Under the pieces are notes generated by a model. That model was not told the origin of the DNA, made no database searches, and saw only the letters and a list, made by a program, of their open reading frames with translations. DNA of 6,928 bases from Pseudomonadota bacterium. Lineage in GTDB: Bacteria > SAR324 > XYD2-FULL-50-16 > JAHJRI01. Every line of letters begins with the position of its first letter. The stretch's first letter is position 1. The stretch lies in NCBI GenBank assembly GCA_022360105.1, contig JAKSDL010000205.1, positions 1 through 6,928 of the forward strand, read 5' to 3'. Shown here in pieces: positions 1 through 6,392 of the stretch. A program made the position numbers and the translations under genes.

Positions 1-64
1 ACAGGCACTGTCAGCCCTGCGAAATCTGTTTATGCGAATGACAACTGCTGAAAAACTGGTATAA
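1..64 (+). CDS. possible 3' end of a gene cut by the window edge
   Basis: From base 2 a frame stays open to a TAA at 62-64 and would encode a 20-residue C-terminus, QALSALRNLFMRMTTAEKLV. Its codons (CTG, GCC, GAA, AAA) look like those of the other genes here, and it reads like an amphipathic helix. The stop lies inside the loop of the hairpin at 52-77, which fits a gene ending in its own terminator. The other two forward frames also stop within about 50 bases, so the frame choice rests only on plausibility. No function can be given from so few residues. Confidence 0.3.
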   Translation, partial: QALSALRNLFMRMTTAEKLV

Positions 65-77
65 TTAAACCAGTTTT
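52..77. terminator. perfect 9-bp hairpin, possible intrinsic terminator
   Basis: AAAACTGGT at 52-60 pairs perfectly with ACCAGTTTT at 69-77 around an 8-nt AT-rich loop. The A4/T4 ends make it usable from either side, but the T-run is part of the stem and no longer U-tract follows, so it is a modest terminator at best. It sits at the end of the possible partial gene at the left edge and before the long non-coding stretch, which is where a terminator is expected. Confidence 0.5.
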
Positions 78-125
78 AGTCTGGCAAAAGGATTGTTAAC
101 CTTGCACCCTGAAAAAACCGTGACA

Positions 126-156
126 TTGGTATACAATTCGATTTGGCGTTGGTATA
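126..156. promoter_or_regulatory. TTGGTATA direct repeats, candidate protein-binding sites
   Basis: The exact 8-mer TTGGTATA occurs at 126-133 and 149-156, and the match continues to 9 of 10 with one mismatch (TTGGTATAcA versus TTGGTATAaA). The copies are 23 bp apart, about two helical turns, so a dimeric regulator could touch both on one face of the DNA. They are nearly 300 bp from the next gene. The 8-mer contains TATA-like sequence, so partial promoter elements are another explanation. Confidence 0.2.
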
Positions 157-210
157 AAACGTCATTGTAGCTATTTGCTCTTCAGCCTTTGCAGTATTAG
201 AACGTGGCTA

Positions 211-398
211 TTCACCACAGAGACACAGGGATCACAGGGAAAAGACCTAAAATAGTAAAAGAATAGACATATGCAGGATTGCCGCCACTGTTACTGACTT
301 TGCCAAATCCGGGGAGTAAAAAAACCTGGTTAATCTTTACCGATTTTTTAGGTTTGACGTCACTTCAATGAATAAAGCTTCGTGCCCTTCGTGATGAG
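211..398. repeat. MITE-like segment with imperfect terminal inverted repeats
   Basis: The left arm begins TTCACCACAGAGACACAGGG at 211. The right end, read on the - strand from 398, begins CTCATCACGAAGGGCACGAAG-like, sharing the CACCAC/CATCAC start and a period of CAC-purine blocks. Further in, ACCTAAAA at 245-252 is mirrored by TTTTAGGT at about 347-354, and the A-rich sequence beside each copy also matches loosely. Both inner copies lie some 35-45 bases from their ends, so the inverted symmetry extends over about 55 bases per arm. No ORF or clear target-site duplication is seen. Repeats starting CCACAGAG-CACAGAG or CTTCGTG-CCTTCGTG are, from memory, dispersed intergenic elements in many environmental proteobacterial genomes. 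Copy number was not checked. Confidence 0.45.
216..241 (+). repeat. three tandem CACAGRGA units
   Basis: CACAGAGA (216-223), CACAGGGAT (224-232) and CACAGGGAA (233-241) follow one another with an 8-9 base period. They form the outer part of the left arm of the 211-398 segment. The counterpart at the right end is a pair of CTTCGTG units (378-384 and 387-393), also with a 9-base period. Confidence 0.6.
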
Positions 399-416
399 AA
401 CAGACCGGAGGTAATC

Positions 417-446
417 ATGCTGAACAGATACACTAGAATTTATTAA
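417..446 (+). CDS. 9-codon leader ORF with strong Shine-Dalgarno
   Basis: GGAGG at 407-411 sits 5 nt before the ATG at 417, the best ribosome binding site upstream of the 472-residue gene. That ATG opens only the peptide MLNRYTRIY before TAA at 444-446. The next ATG, start of the large gene, follows after 4 nt and has no Shine-Dalgarno of its own, a layout suited to translational coupling or re-initiation. The peptide lacks a run of one amino acid, so a classical attenuation peptide is not indicated. Alternatively the large gene once began here and a one-base frameshift broke the link: its own frame is open from 424 and would read TDTLEFIKA before the present Met. Confidence 0.4.
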   Translation: MLNRYTRIY

Positions 447-450
447 AGCC

Positions 451-1869
451 ATGCCAGTCGACAGCGATATTCTCAGACAATTGCATAAAATCCAGAAATC
501 GGTACCGGATAAGGATTTTTTCAGCAATCAGCAAACTGAAATTGAAGCTGATTTAAAAAAGCGAAGAAAGGGGAAAAAGGGCCGATTGCTTTCCGGAGCC
601 CCGTTTATCGGTAGTAAAAAGGCATCCAAGTATAATATTGAAACTGCCAGGGAGAAAATCAGGTCATTCAACAATTCATTTAAAGGGAAAAAACGAAGAA
701 TTGATCCGTCTGAAATCGCAGAACTCGGGGTGATGAGCATTCAGGAAATGAAGGACTTTCGTGGCCATATAAAGGAAGCTGCAGAATCTGAAGAACAAAG
801 TTACGCATTCAGAGCACTGGAAGGAATCACGAAGTTTATCGATCTGAAAAACAGTGGGATAATTACAGGTAAACAGAATGTTTTATTTGATTGTTTAAAA
901 AAGGTTGCCCTGGTTTTGATGGAAAATGGCGGACTAAGTATGTTTCATGCCACCTGGTTCCATTCAATCTATCGGGAATATATGAGGCATTTCCGGATTT
1001 TTCAGGGTGGCGAATATGAAGCGGCATCAGCCAGCGGAAGCAAGGAAATCAAGGAAATTGCAAAAAATCTGTATGCCAAGCAGTACGAATTTCCGCAGTA
1101 TCTGCAATTGATTGAAGATGAAAAAAGGGATATCAAACAACTGATCCGCTACAGCCGTGATCCTTATATCAAGCGAAGTATTCACGGGCAAAAGGGCTGT
1201 ACTTTTAACCATATCAAAAAAGTTTTTCACGAAAAGGTAAAAGCTGACCAAACCAAGTCGGCAGACAGGACTTTCATCAATGAAATCAGTATCATCGTTT
1301 CCTATGCCAATTTCTTTAGCCGCTTTCCCATGATGCACCCTTTGGTTGAGAAGATTGTTCAAACCATTCCTAACCTCAATACGGAAACCACTCTGTACAA
1401 AGAAAAAATCATGATCACCCTGAACCTCGTGCAACTGGATTTAATGCGGGGTGTCTCACAATATGACGGCTCGGATATCGGCAGTAAAAAGCTGTTTGAT
1501 GCCACTTACGGGGTATTTAAAAGATGCACCAACATGATCAGGGACAACAGGCTTAACGAAAGCAATCTGTTCGGGGACATCCATGCCTTTCCTTTTCTGA
1601 AGCAGGCCATGGTGTTAATCACCCATAAGCAAACGTTGAATCGTGACAAACGTTCATTCCTCAAAATGATCGAAAACTCGCAACAGATTCTCAGCGTGTT
1701 AAAGGAAGCAGCTAAAGGACCGCAGCGCCATTTAATGAAAACGATTGAATTGCTGGAGATCTATGAACGTAATCTAGAATCCATTCTGGAGCATATCAAG
1801 GACGAAACCACCATCGACCATCCCCCCTATAGAAAGAAAAAACAAGAGAAGTCCAAAAAACCCGATTGA
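451..1869 (+). CDS. uncharacterised basic, helical 472-residue protein
   Basis: I do not recognise this family. The protein appears soluble and almost entirely alpha-helical, with no signal peptide and no convincing membrane segment. It is strongly basic, with Lys/Arg clusters at residues 36-45 (KKRRKGKKGR), 78-83 (KGKKRR) and the C-terminal tail from about 461. The middle (roughly 140-185) is aromatic- and His-rich (FHATWFHSIYREYMRHF). It has few cysteines and no metal, nucleotide or catalytic motif that I can see. The ATG at 451 lacks a Shine-Dalgarno and lies 4 nt after the leader ORF. Its frame is blocked by TGA at 421-423, so at most 9 codons could be added through a non-ATG start. It ends with tandem stops (TGA TAA), and the oxidoreductase gene follows after 18 nt, so the two are probably co-transcribed. 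The basic patches could bind nucleic acid or an acidic partner, but that is inference. Coding status is firm; function is unknown. Confidence 0.85.
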   Translation: MPVDSDILRQLHKIQKSVPDKDFFSNQQTEIEADLKKRRKGKKGRLLSGAPFIGSKKASKYNIETAREKIRSFNNSFKGKKRRIDPSEIAELGVMSIQEMKDFRGHIKEAAESEEQSYAFRALEGITKFIDLKNSGIITGKQNVLFDCLKKVALVLMENGGLSMFHATWFHSIYREYMRHFRIFQGGEYEAASASGSKEIKEIAKNLYAKQYEFPQYLQLIEDEKRDIKQLIRYSRDPYIKRSIHGQKGCTFNHIKKVFHEKVKADQTKSADRTFINEISIIVSYANFFSRFPMMHPLVEKIVQTIPNLNTETTLYKEKIMITLNLVQLDLMRGVSQYDGSDIGSKKLFDATYGVFKRCTNMIRDNRLNESNLFGDIHAFPFLKQAMVLITHKQTLNRDKRSFLKMIENSQQILSVLKEAAKGPQRHLMKTIELLEIYERNLESILEHIKDETTIDHPPYRKKKQEKSKKPD

Positions 1870-1887
1870 TAAGGCAAGGAGAAGCTC

Positions 1888-4029
1888 ATGGAGAGCAACG
1901 GAAACTCTCTCGAAAAACATTATCGCGCCTGTCACCTATGTGAGGCGACTTGTGGCATTGAGATAACCCACAACGGCAACGAGATCATTTCAATCAAAGG
2001 GGACAAAAACGATCCCTTCAGCCAAGGTCATTTCTGCCCGAAGGCCCTGGTTTTAAAAGATGTGTATTATGATCCGGATCGCCTGCGCAAACCAGTCAAA
2101 CGTTCCGGGGACAAGTGGCATGAGATCTCATGGGAAGAGGCCCTGGACACCGTAGCAGATCGGTTTGCCGCTATTCGCTCACATCATGGCCCCGATAGCA
2201 TCGGTTCTTACCTGGGCAATCCAAGTGTGCATAATTATGGGATGATGACCCATGTAGGCCATTTTCTGGGATTGATAAAATCGAAAAACCGCTTTTCTGC
2301 CACATCTCTGGATCAGCTGCCACACCACCTGGTAAGCTACAAAATGTACGGTCATCAAATGTTGATCCCGATCCCTGATGTGGAACAGACAGATTTTTTC
2401 CTGATGATCGGCGGCAATCCGGTTGCTTCCAACGGAAGCCTGATGACATTGCCTAATGCTAAAAACAGATTGAAAGCGATTGGCAAAAGAGGTGGCAAAC
2501 TGATCGTTATCGACCCAAGAAGGACGGAAACCGCAAAAATAGCCACCGAGCATCATTTCATCAAACCAGGAACTGATGCCTGGTTTCTGCTGGCTTTATT
2601 AAACTCCATCCTGGAAAAAATCAATCCCTTATCACCAGCTATATCAGAATATTGCAAAGATCTGGACAAGATCAGAAATGCTGTATCAGCGTTTACACCT
2701 GAAAAAGCCGAACCGATCACTGAAGTTTCAGCAGCCGACATTCACAGAATCGCCTCTGAATTCATTAACGCGGAAAAAGCGGTATGCTATGGACGCATGG
2801 GAGTATCCGTCCAGCGATTTGGTGCACTTTGCCAATGGTTGATCCAATTAATCAATATCGTCACCTCTAACCTGGACAAACCGGGCGGAGTTCTATTCAC
2901 ACATCCGGCTTTTGACACCATCGGCGGGTTTGGTTCAAAGCCTGGTCACTACGCCAGATGGCATTCCAGAGTCAATCAATTGCCGGAATTTGGAGGAGAA
3001 CTACCGACCGCGGCACTGATTGAAGAAATAAGAACCGAAGGGGAAGGCCAAATCAAAGCCCTATTCACCGCTGCTGCCAATCCGGTACTGACGGCACAGA
3101 ACGGAACCGCGCTGGAGAAGGCACTTTCAAGCCTGGATTTCATGGTTTCACTCGATTTTTACATCAACGAAACCACCCGCTTTGCAGATATCATTCTGCC
3201 TCCCACTTTCACCCTGGAACATGATCATTATGATATAGCTTTCAACGCATTGGCTATCCGCAATGTGGCCAAATACAGTGCGCCTTTGTTTAACAAAGCG
3301 GAAGGAGCTTATCACGATTGGGAAATCTATACGGAACTGGGAAAGCGGCTTGCCAACAAGCTGGACGTGCAGCCGCGTCAAGACGCTTCACCGGATCAAA
3401 TGCTTGATTTCATGCTGCAATCCGGTCCATACAGCGCTCAAGCCGGGCATGAGCTGTCACTTTCACTGGAAGTGTTAAAAAAGCATCCCCATGGCCTGGA
3501 CCTGGGACCTTTAAAACCATCTCTTCCGGATCGATTGGCAACAGAAGATAAGAAAATAAACTGTGCCCCGGATGTATTCCTTAAAGATATTCCCAGGGTA
3601 AATGAAGAACTCTCCCGGGTATCTTCCCCAGATGAATCGTTTCTGCTGATCGGTAGAAGGCATTTGTTTGATGCAAATTCCTGGCTTCATAATTGTCCCA
3701 GGCTTTTAAAAGGGAAAGACCGCTGCCGGCTTCTATTGCATCCCGCCGATGCCGAGCATTTGAATATCCGGGACAGGGAAACAGTCAATGTCATATCAGC
3801 GACTGGAGCTTTAGAAACAACAGTGCTGATTACAGATGATATCATGCGGGGAGTCGTTTGCTTGCCTCATGGATGGGGACATCACCGTCCCGGCACCAAT
3901 CAAAAAGTGGCCAGTCAACATGCAGGGGTCAGTATGAACGATTTAACCGATCATAATCAAGTAGATCCGGTTTCAGGCAATGCCGTCCTTAACGCTGTTT
4001 CCGTAAAAATTGAGAAGATCGGCCCTTAA
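1888..4029 (+). CDS. molybdopterin oxidoreductase with N-terminal [4Fe-4S] cluster
   Basis: A member of the DMSO reductase/formate dehydrogenase superfamily (COG0243), 713 residues, a normal length for single-chain catalytic subunits. Domains in order: the [4Fe-4S] domain with Cys15, Cys18, Cys22 and Cys50 (CHLCEATC, then GHFCPKA); the molybdopterin domain from about residue 66, with IGGNPVASNGS at 174-184 and VIDPRRTET at 207-215; and the C-terminal dinucleotide-binding domain from about 585, with HGWGHH at 661-666 and VDPVSGNAVLN at 692-702. Such enzymes carry a bis-pterin guanine dinucleotide Mo or W cofactor and do two-electron redox chemistry; the substrate here cannot be told. Around the expected Mo-ligand site the sequence is SATSLDQLPHHL (137-148), with no Cys, SeCys or Ser matching the usual ligand. 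There is no twin-arginine leader, so it should be cytoplasmic, and no electron-transfer subunit is encoded nearby. AAGGAG at 1876-1881 lies 6 nt before the ATG. It is probably in an operon with the upstream unknown gene. Confidence 0.95.
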   Translation: MESNGNSLEKHYRACHLCEATCGIEITHNGNEIISIKGDKNDPFSQGHFCPKALVLKDVYYDPDRLRKPVKRSGDKWHEISWEEALDTVADRFAAIRSHHGPDSIGSYLGNPSVHNYGMMTHVGHFLGLIKSKNRFSATSLDQLPHHLVSYKMYGHQMLIPIPDVEQTDFFLMIGGNPVASNGSLMTLPNAKNRLKAIGKRGGKLIVIDPRRTETAKIATEHHFIKPGTDAWFLLALLNSILEKINPLSPAISEYCKDLDKIRNAVSAFTPEKAEPITEVSAADIHRIASEFINAEKAVCYGRMGVSVQRFGALCQWLIQLINIVTSNLDKPGGVLFTHPAFDTIGGFGSKPGHYARWHSRVNQLPEFGGELPTAALIEEIRTEGEGQIKALFTAAANPVLTAQNGTALEKALSSLDFMVSLDFYINETTRFADIILPPTFTLEHDHYDIAFNALAIRNVAKYSAPLFNKAEGAYHDWEIYTELGKRLANKLDVQPRQDASPDQMLDFMLQSGPYSAQAGHELSLSLEVLKKHPHGLDLGPLKPSLPDRLATEDKKINCAPDVFLKDIPRVNEELSRVSSPDESFLLIGRRHLFDANSWLHNCPRLLKGKDRCRLLLHPADAEHLNIRDRETVNVISATGALETTVLITDDIMRGVVCLPHGWGHHRPGTNQKVASQHAGVSMNDLTDHNQVDPVSGNAVLNAVSVKIEKIGP

Positions 4030-4031
4030 CG

Positions 4032-4931
4032 TTACCAGGAAGATAACTGCCTCCAGGGGGGCTCAGGATTAAAATAACTCATGAGGTGATCAATCAATAG
4101 CCGAACTTTGGCAGATTGGAATCTCTTTTGAGGATAGACCAGCCAGACATCGGAGTGTTTAACCTTCCATTCCTCCAAAACAGGAATCAATTGTTTTTCC
4201 TTGAAAGCCCGATACCCCATAAACGTCGCCAGTCTCGCTATACCAAGTCCGGCCCGGGCTGATTCCAGGTTACAAATTGAGCTGTTTGCATACCAGTTTC
4301 CGTGAACTTTGATTTCAATCTCTTTTTTACCTTTTTTAAACTGCCAGATATTGGAATCGCCAATCAGACAATTATGCTCCAGTAAATCCTCCGGTTTTTG
4401 AGGCACGGAATGGTGTTCAAAATATTCGGGGCTGGCACAAATATGAAAGTGCACGTGGGTTACCCGCCGGGTCATAAAATTGGAATCGGACGGTCGAAGA
4501 CCAATGGCCAGATCAAAACCATCCTCTTTAAGATCGATGTGTTTGTGATAGCGTAAATCCAGACTTAACAAAGGATACTTGCTCAGAAACACCGCAAATG
4601 CCTTGGCAAAAAACCGTTCACCCAGTGGTCCGCTGACGCAATCTATTTTTATAACACCCCGCGGTTCCGCCTGGAGCTGGGTCACCTCCGATTCAGCTTC
4701 TTCCAATTCGGCAACTATTTTGGAACACCTGCGATAATAAGCGTCACCAATTTGGGTAAGTGACAATCTTCTTGTTGTTCTATTCAGTAACCTGGCTCCT
4801 AATCTGTCCTCAAGACGACTGATCTTCTGACTGATATGTGATTTCGAGACGCCCATTACGTCCGCAGCCCGTGAAAAACTGCCACAATCAACAATTTGCA
4901 CCAGTTCTTCAAATCCTTCCCATTTACTCAT
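4032..4931 (-). CDS. LysR-type transcriptional regulator (CrgA-like subgroup)
   Basis: A 299-residue protein of standard LysR length. The N-terminal winged helix-turn-helix spans about 1-62, with SFSRAADVMGVSKSHISQKI at 18-37 and the wing LNRTTRRLSLTQIG at 49-62, followed by a linker helix to about 88. The effector-binding domain begins near 92 (GVIKIDCVSGPLGERF) and carries the EDGFDLAIGLRPSDS segment typical of the CrgA-like group of LysR proteins. These bind DNA as tetramers and respond to a small molecule. The gene is divergent from the MFS transporter, the usual arrangement for a LysR protein and its target, so control of that transporter is the simplest inference. The ATG at 4931 is the only start preserving the helix-turn-helix; an in-frame stop lies two codons upstream and the Shine-Dalgarno is weak. 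The stop lies 2 bp from that of the convergent oxidoreductase gene. The tail is unusually Trp/Pro-rich (PEPPWRQLSSW). Confidence 0.95.
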   Translation of the reverse strand: MSKWEGFEELVQIVDCGSFSRAADVMGVSKSHISQKISRLEDRLGARLLNRTTRRLSLTQIGDAYYRRCSKIVAELEEAESEVTQLQAEPRGVIKIDCVSGPLGERFFAKAFAVFLSKYPLLSLDLRYHKHIDLKEDGFDLAIGLRPSDSNFMTRRVTHVHFHICASPEYFEHHSVPQKPEDLLEHNCLIGDSNIWQFKKGKKEIEIKVHGNWYANSSICNLESARAGLGIARLATFMGYRAFKEKQLIPVLEEWKVKHSDVWLVYPQKRFQSAKVRLLIDHLMSYFNPEPPWRQLSSW

Positions 4932-5056
4932 TGTTCACATATAAAAACAAAGTTGTTAAAAAATATTATCTATTATTGATACTAAAACAGTGCTACGTTT
5001 TTTTAAAAAGTACACACTTTTATTCAAATCAGCCAGAGAAAAGTGAAGAGGAGACG
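4932..5056. promoter_or_regulatory. divergent control region between LysR regulator and MFS genes
   Basis: This 125-bp AT-rich spacer must hold the promoters of both genes. Candidate regulator sites are TATC-N7-GATA at 4967-4981, a 15-bp inverted repeat of the size of a LysR box although without the canonical T-N11-A bases, and AACAA-AG-TTGTT at 4946-4957, about 15 bp from the regulator's start and so placed for autorepression. A weak + strand promoter could use TTGTTA (4953-4958) and GATACT (4978-4983), but the 19-bp spacing is long. TTTTTAAAAA at 5000-5009 may mark a bent segment. All of these are sequence-level guesses. Confidence 0.55.
5015..5045 (+). repeat. CACTTTT/AAAAGTG inverted repeat beside the MFS ribosome binding site
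   Basis: CACTTTT at 5015-5021 is perfectly mirrored by AAAAGTG at 5039-5045, separated by 17 bases. The right arm ends directly against the GAGGAG (5048-5053) of the MFS gene. It could be an operator or a weak 5' UTR stem. Four A-T pairs and a long loop make a stable RNA hairpin doubtful. Confidence 0.3.
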
Positions 5057-6244
5057 ATGACAAACGTAGCTATTGCCAGTGATGGTGCTTTTTCCAAAAA
5101 TCGAACATACGCAGTGCTTGTTGCTTTATGGCTCGGACATTTTACTGTGGACAGCTTTACAGGTATTTGGCCGATTTATAAGACCCTGGCAAATCTGGAC
5201 CTGGTGAAAGCCGGATTGATTGTATCTATTGGAGGTTTTGTTGGAAATAGTTTGCAGATTTTCTTCGGATATTTAGGTGACAAGGGCTGGAGCCGTTTCT
5301 TGTTATGTTTCGGTGTGCTTGCAGCAGCGGCTGTGTTGCTGATACCCTATATTGATAATGCCAATTACTGGCTGATGGGCTTGCTGATTATGCTGACCTT
5401 TCTGGGCTCATCGGCTTACCATCCCAGCGGAACAGGAACAGCCAGTAGTCTTTCCGCGAGAAAAGTAGGCAAGCTCACAGCTCTTTTTCTTTCCGGTGGA
5501 TTTGTCGGGTACGCCTTTTCACAGCTGCTGTTCACCAAAATTTACTTCGCCACTGATGGAAAACCTGCAATCATGATTGTGATGGCGGTATTTGCCATTG
5601 GCATGCTTTTATTGTTCTCACCCCCCGCAAAGAAACAAACTGAACTGCAAATCAGTTTTTGGTCTGCAACCAAAGGGTTTCGACGACCTCTTACCTATCT
5701 TTACATTGTCATGGTCTGCGCTGCCGGTATCAACATGGTTCAGGTTTTTTTGCTGCCTGAACTGCTTCTGGGAAAGAAAGCGTCAACCTGGATGGTATAT
5801 GGAGGAGGTCACTTGGTAATGGTTTTGGGTGGCTGTGCAGGATTGCTGCCTGCCGGGCACCTGGCAGACAAATACGGACCACGACAGGTAATGCTGGGAG
5901 GACTGACCGCCCTGGCAATTCTACTCCCCCTGACTGCAACATTTGAATCTGAAAGCAACCTTGCCATAGCCTTGTTGCTGTTTTTTCTGGGATTTTCCGG
6001 CAGCACCTGTAATGTTGTTGGTGTGACCTATGGAAGCAGGCTAATGCCCAAGCACACAAGGACTGTATCAGGCTTGCTAATGGGTTTTGCCTGGTGTGTT
6101 GCGGGAATTTCTCCGTTTATTGGCGGATGGCTGGCAGATCCGGGCCGTGGCGGATCACCGGAAAGCGCCTTTACCTGGTTTCTCATCGCCGTGGCTATTG
6201 CCATTGCCTTTACTTACCTGCTCCCCAGAACAAAAAAAACATAA
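5057..6244 (+). CDS. MFS transporter, Fsr (fosmidomycin-resistance)-like
   Basis: A 395-residue inner-membrane carrier with about 12 hydrophobic segments in two halves joined by a short polar loop around residues 189-212. Family marks: LGHFTVDSFTGIWP in the first membrane segment (26-39), matching the H-x3-D-x3-G-x2-P pattern of Fsr-type proteins; the loop 2-3 signature GYLGDKG (71-77); the AYHPSGTGTAS stretch (120-130), equivalent to the FHPE-type motif of that family; and the second-half repeat GHLADKYGPR (268-277). Such proteins are proton-coupled exporters of drugs or metabolites, but substrate and even direction are not predictable here. The ATG at 5057 was chosen because GAGGAG lies just before it (3-nt spacing, rather short) and the first membrane helix follows at about residue 17. 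The frame is open back to 4838, but that stretch overlaps the regulator gene and is not protein-like. The divergent LysR gene is the probable regulator. The stop runs straight into a terminator-like hairpin. Confidence 0.93.
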   Translation: MTNVAIASDGAFSKNRTYAVLVALWLGHFTVDSFTGIWPIYKTLANLDLVKAGLIVSIGGFVGNSLQIFFGYLGDKGWSRFLLCFGVLAAAAVLLIPYIDNANYWLMGLLIMLTFLGSSAYHPSGTGTASSLSARKVGKLTALFLSGGFVGYAFSQLLFTKIYFATDGKPAIMIVMAVFAIGMLLLFSPPAKKQTELQISFWSATKGFRRPLTYLYIVMVCAAGINMVQVFLLPELLLGKKASTWMVYGGGHLVMVLGGCAGLLPAGHLADKYGPRQVMLGGLTALAILLPLTATFESESNLAIALLLFFLGFSGSTCNVVGVTYGSRLMPKHTRTVSGLLMGFAWCVAGISPFIGGWLADPGRGGSPESAFTWFLIAVAIAIAFTYLLPRTKKT

Positions 6245-6245
6245 A

Positions 6246-6270
6246 AAAGGCCAGTGCCAGCTGGCCCTTT
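6246..6270 (-). terminator. intrinsic terminator, best in the - direction
   Basis: GGCCAG (6249-6254) and CTGGCC (6261-6266) form a 6-bp GC-rich stem over a 6-nt loop, extended by AAA/TTT pairs (6246-6248 with 6268-6270) around one bulged base. Read on the - strand the stem is followed by six Ts and soon by another T-run (complement of 6232-6239), a good intrinsic terminator for the beta-barrel gene, whose stop lies about 120 bp upstream. Read on the + strand, only CTTTCC follows, so it would stop the MFS transcript less well. An alternative fold uses the perfect palindrome GCCAGCTGGC at 6256-6265. Confidence 0.7.
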
Positions 6271-6392
6271 CCATTGGAAAAGAGACAGGGCACGATGTCT
6301 ACCTGGCGACTTCTCACCAAACACCAAAGCCCTGGCCGAATGTTCTGGAAAACCGACCCTGGAGAAAAGAGAGCTTCCGGCCATCAGTCTCC

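Larger units (their letters stand above)
65..416. other. non-coding leader region upstream of the 472-residue gene
   Basis: No credible gene is visible on either strand; the longest frames are about 30 codons, without ribosome binding sites. The region holds a pair of TTGGTATA direct repeats (126-133 and 149-156), the inverted-repeat-bounded segment at 211-398 and, at its end, the GGAGG at 407-411 that serves the ATG at 417. I could not find a convincing -35/-10 pair. A promoter for the downstream operon probably lies here but cannot be placed. Confidence 0.6.

Noticed and set aside
3..41. Cys-rich frame at the left edge (CQPCEICLCE before a stop)
   Set aside because: It looks like a metal motif but covers only 12 codons in one of three frames that all stop early. 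The frame ending at 64 has more natural codon use.
82..96. Possible sigma-54 promoter, TGGCA-N6-TTG followed by T
   Set aside because: The -12 GC is GT here, a highly conserved position, and the next gene starts more than 300 bp away. The match is too weak to list.
271..297. Micro-ORF MQDCRHCY inside the MITE-like segment
   Set aside because: It has no Shine-Dalgarno, is only 8 codons long, and lies inside a probable repeat element.
1888..1990. Twin-arginine export signal on the oxidoreductase
   Set aside because: The N-terminus goes directly into the [4Fe-4S] motif at residue 15, with no RR motif or hydrophobic stretch, so export is not supported.
4838..5056. Upstream extension of the MFS reading frame by 73 codons
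   Set aside because: It overlaps the start of the LysR gene on the other strand, precedes a good ribosome binding site at 5048-5053, and its translation is not membrane- or signal-like. The start at 5057 is much better.
6286..6334. CAGGGC/GCCCTG inverted repeat downstream of the MFS gene
   Set aside because: Only 6 bp with a 37-nt loop, which is readily found by chance. The terminator at 6246-6270 is far stronger.
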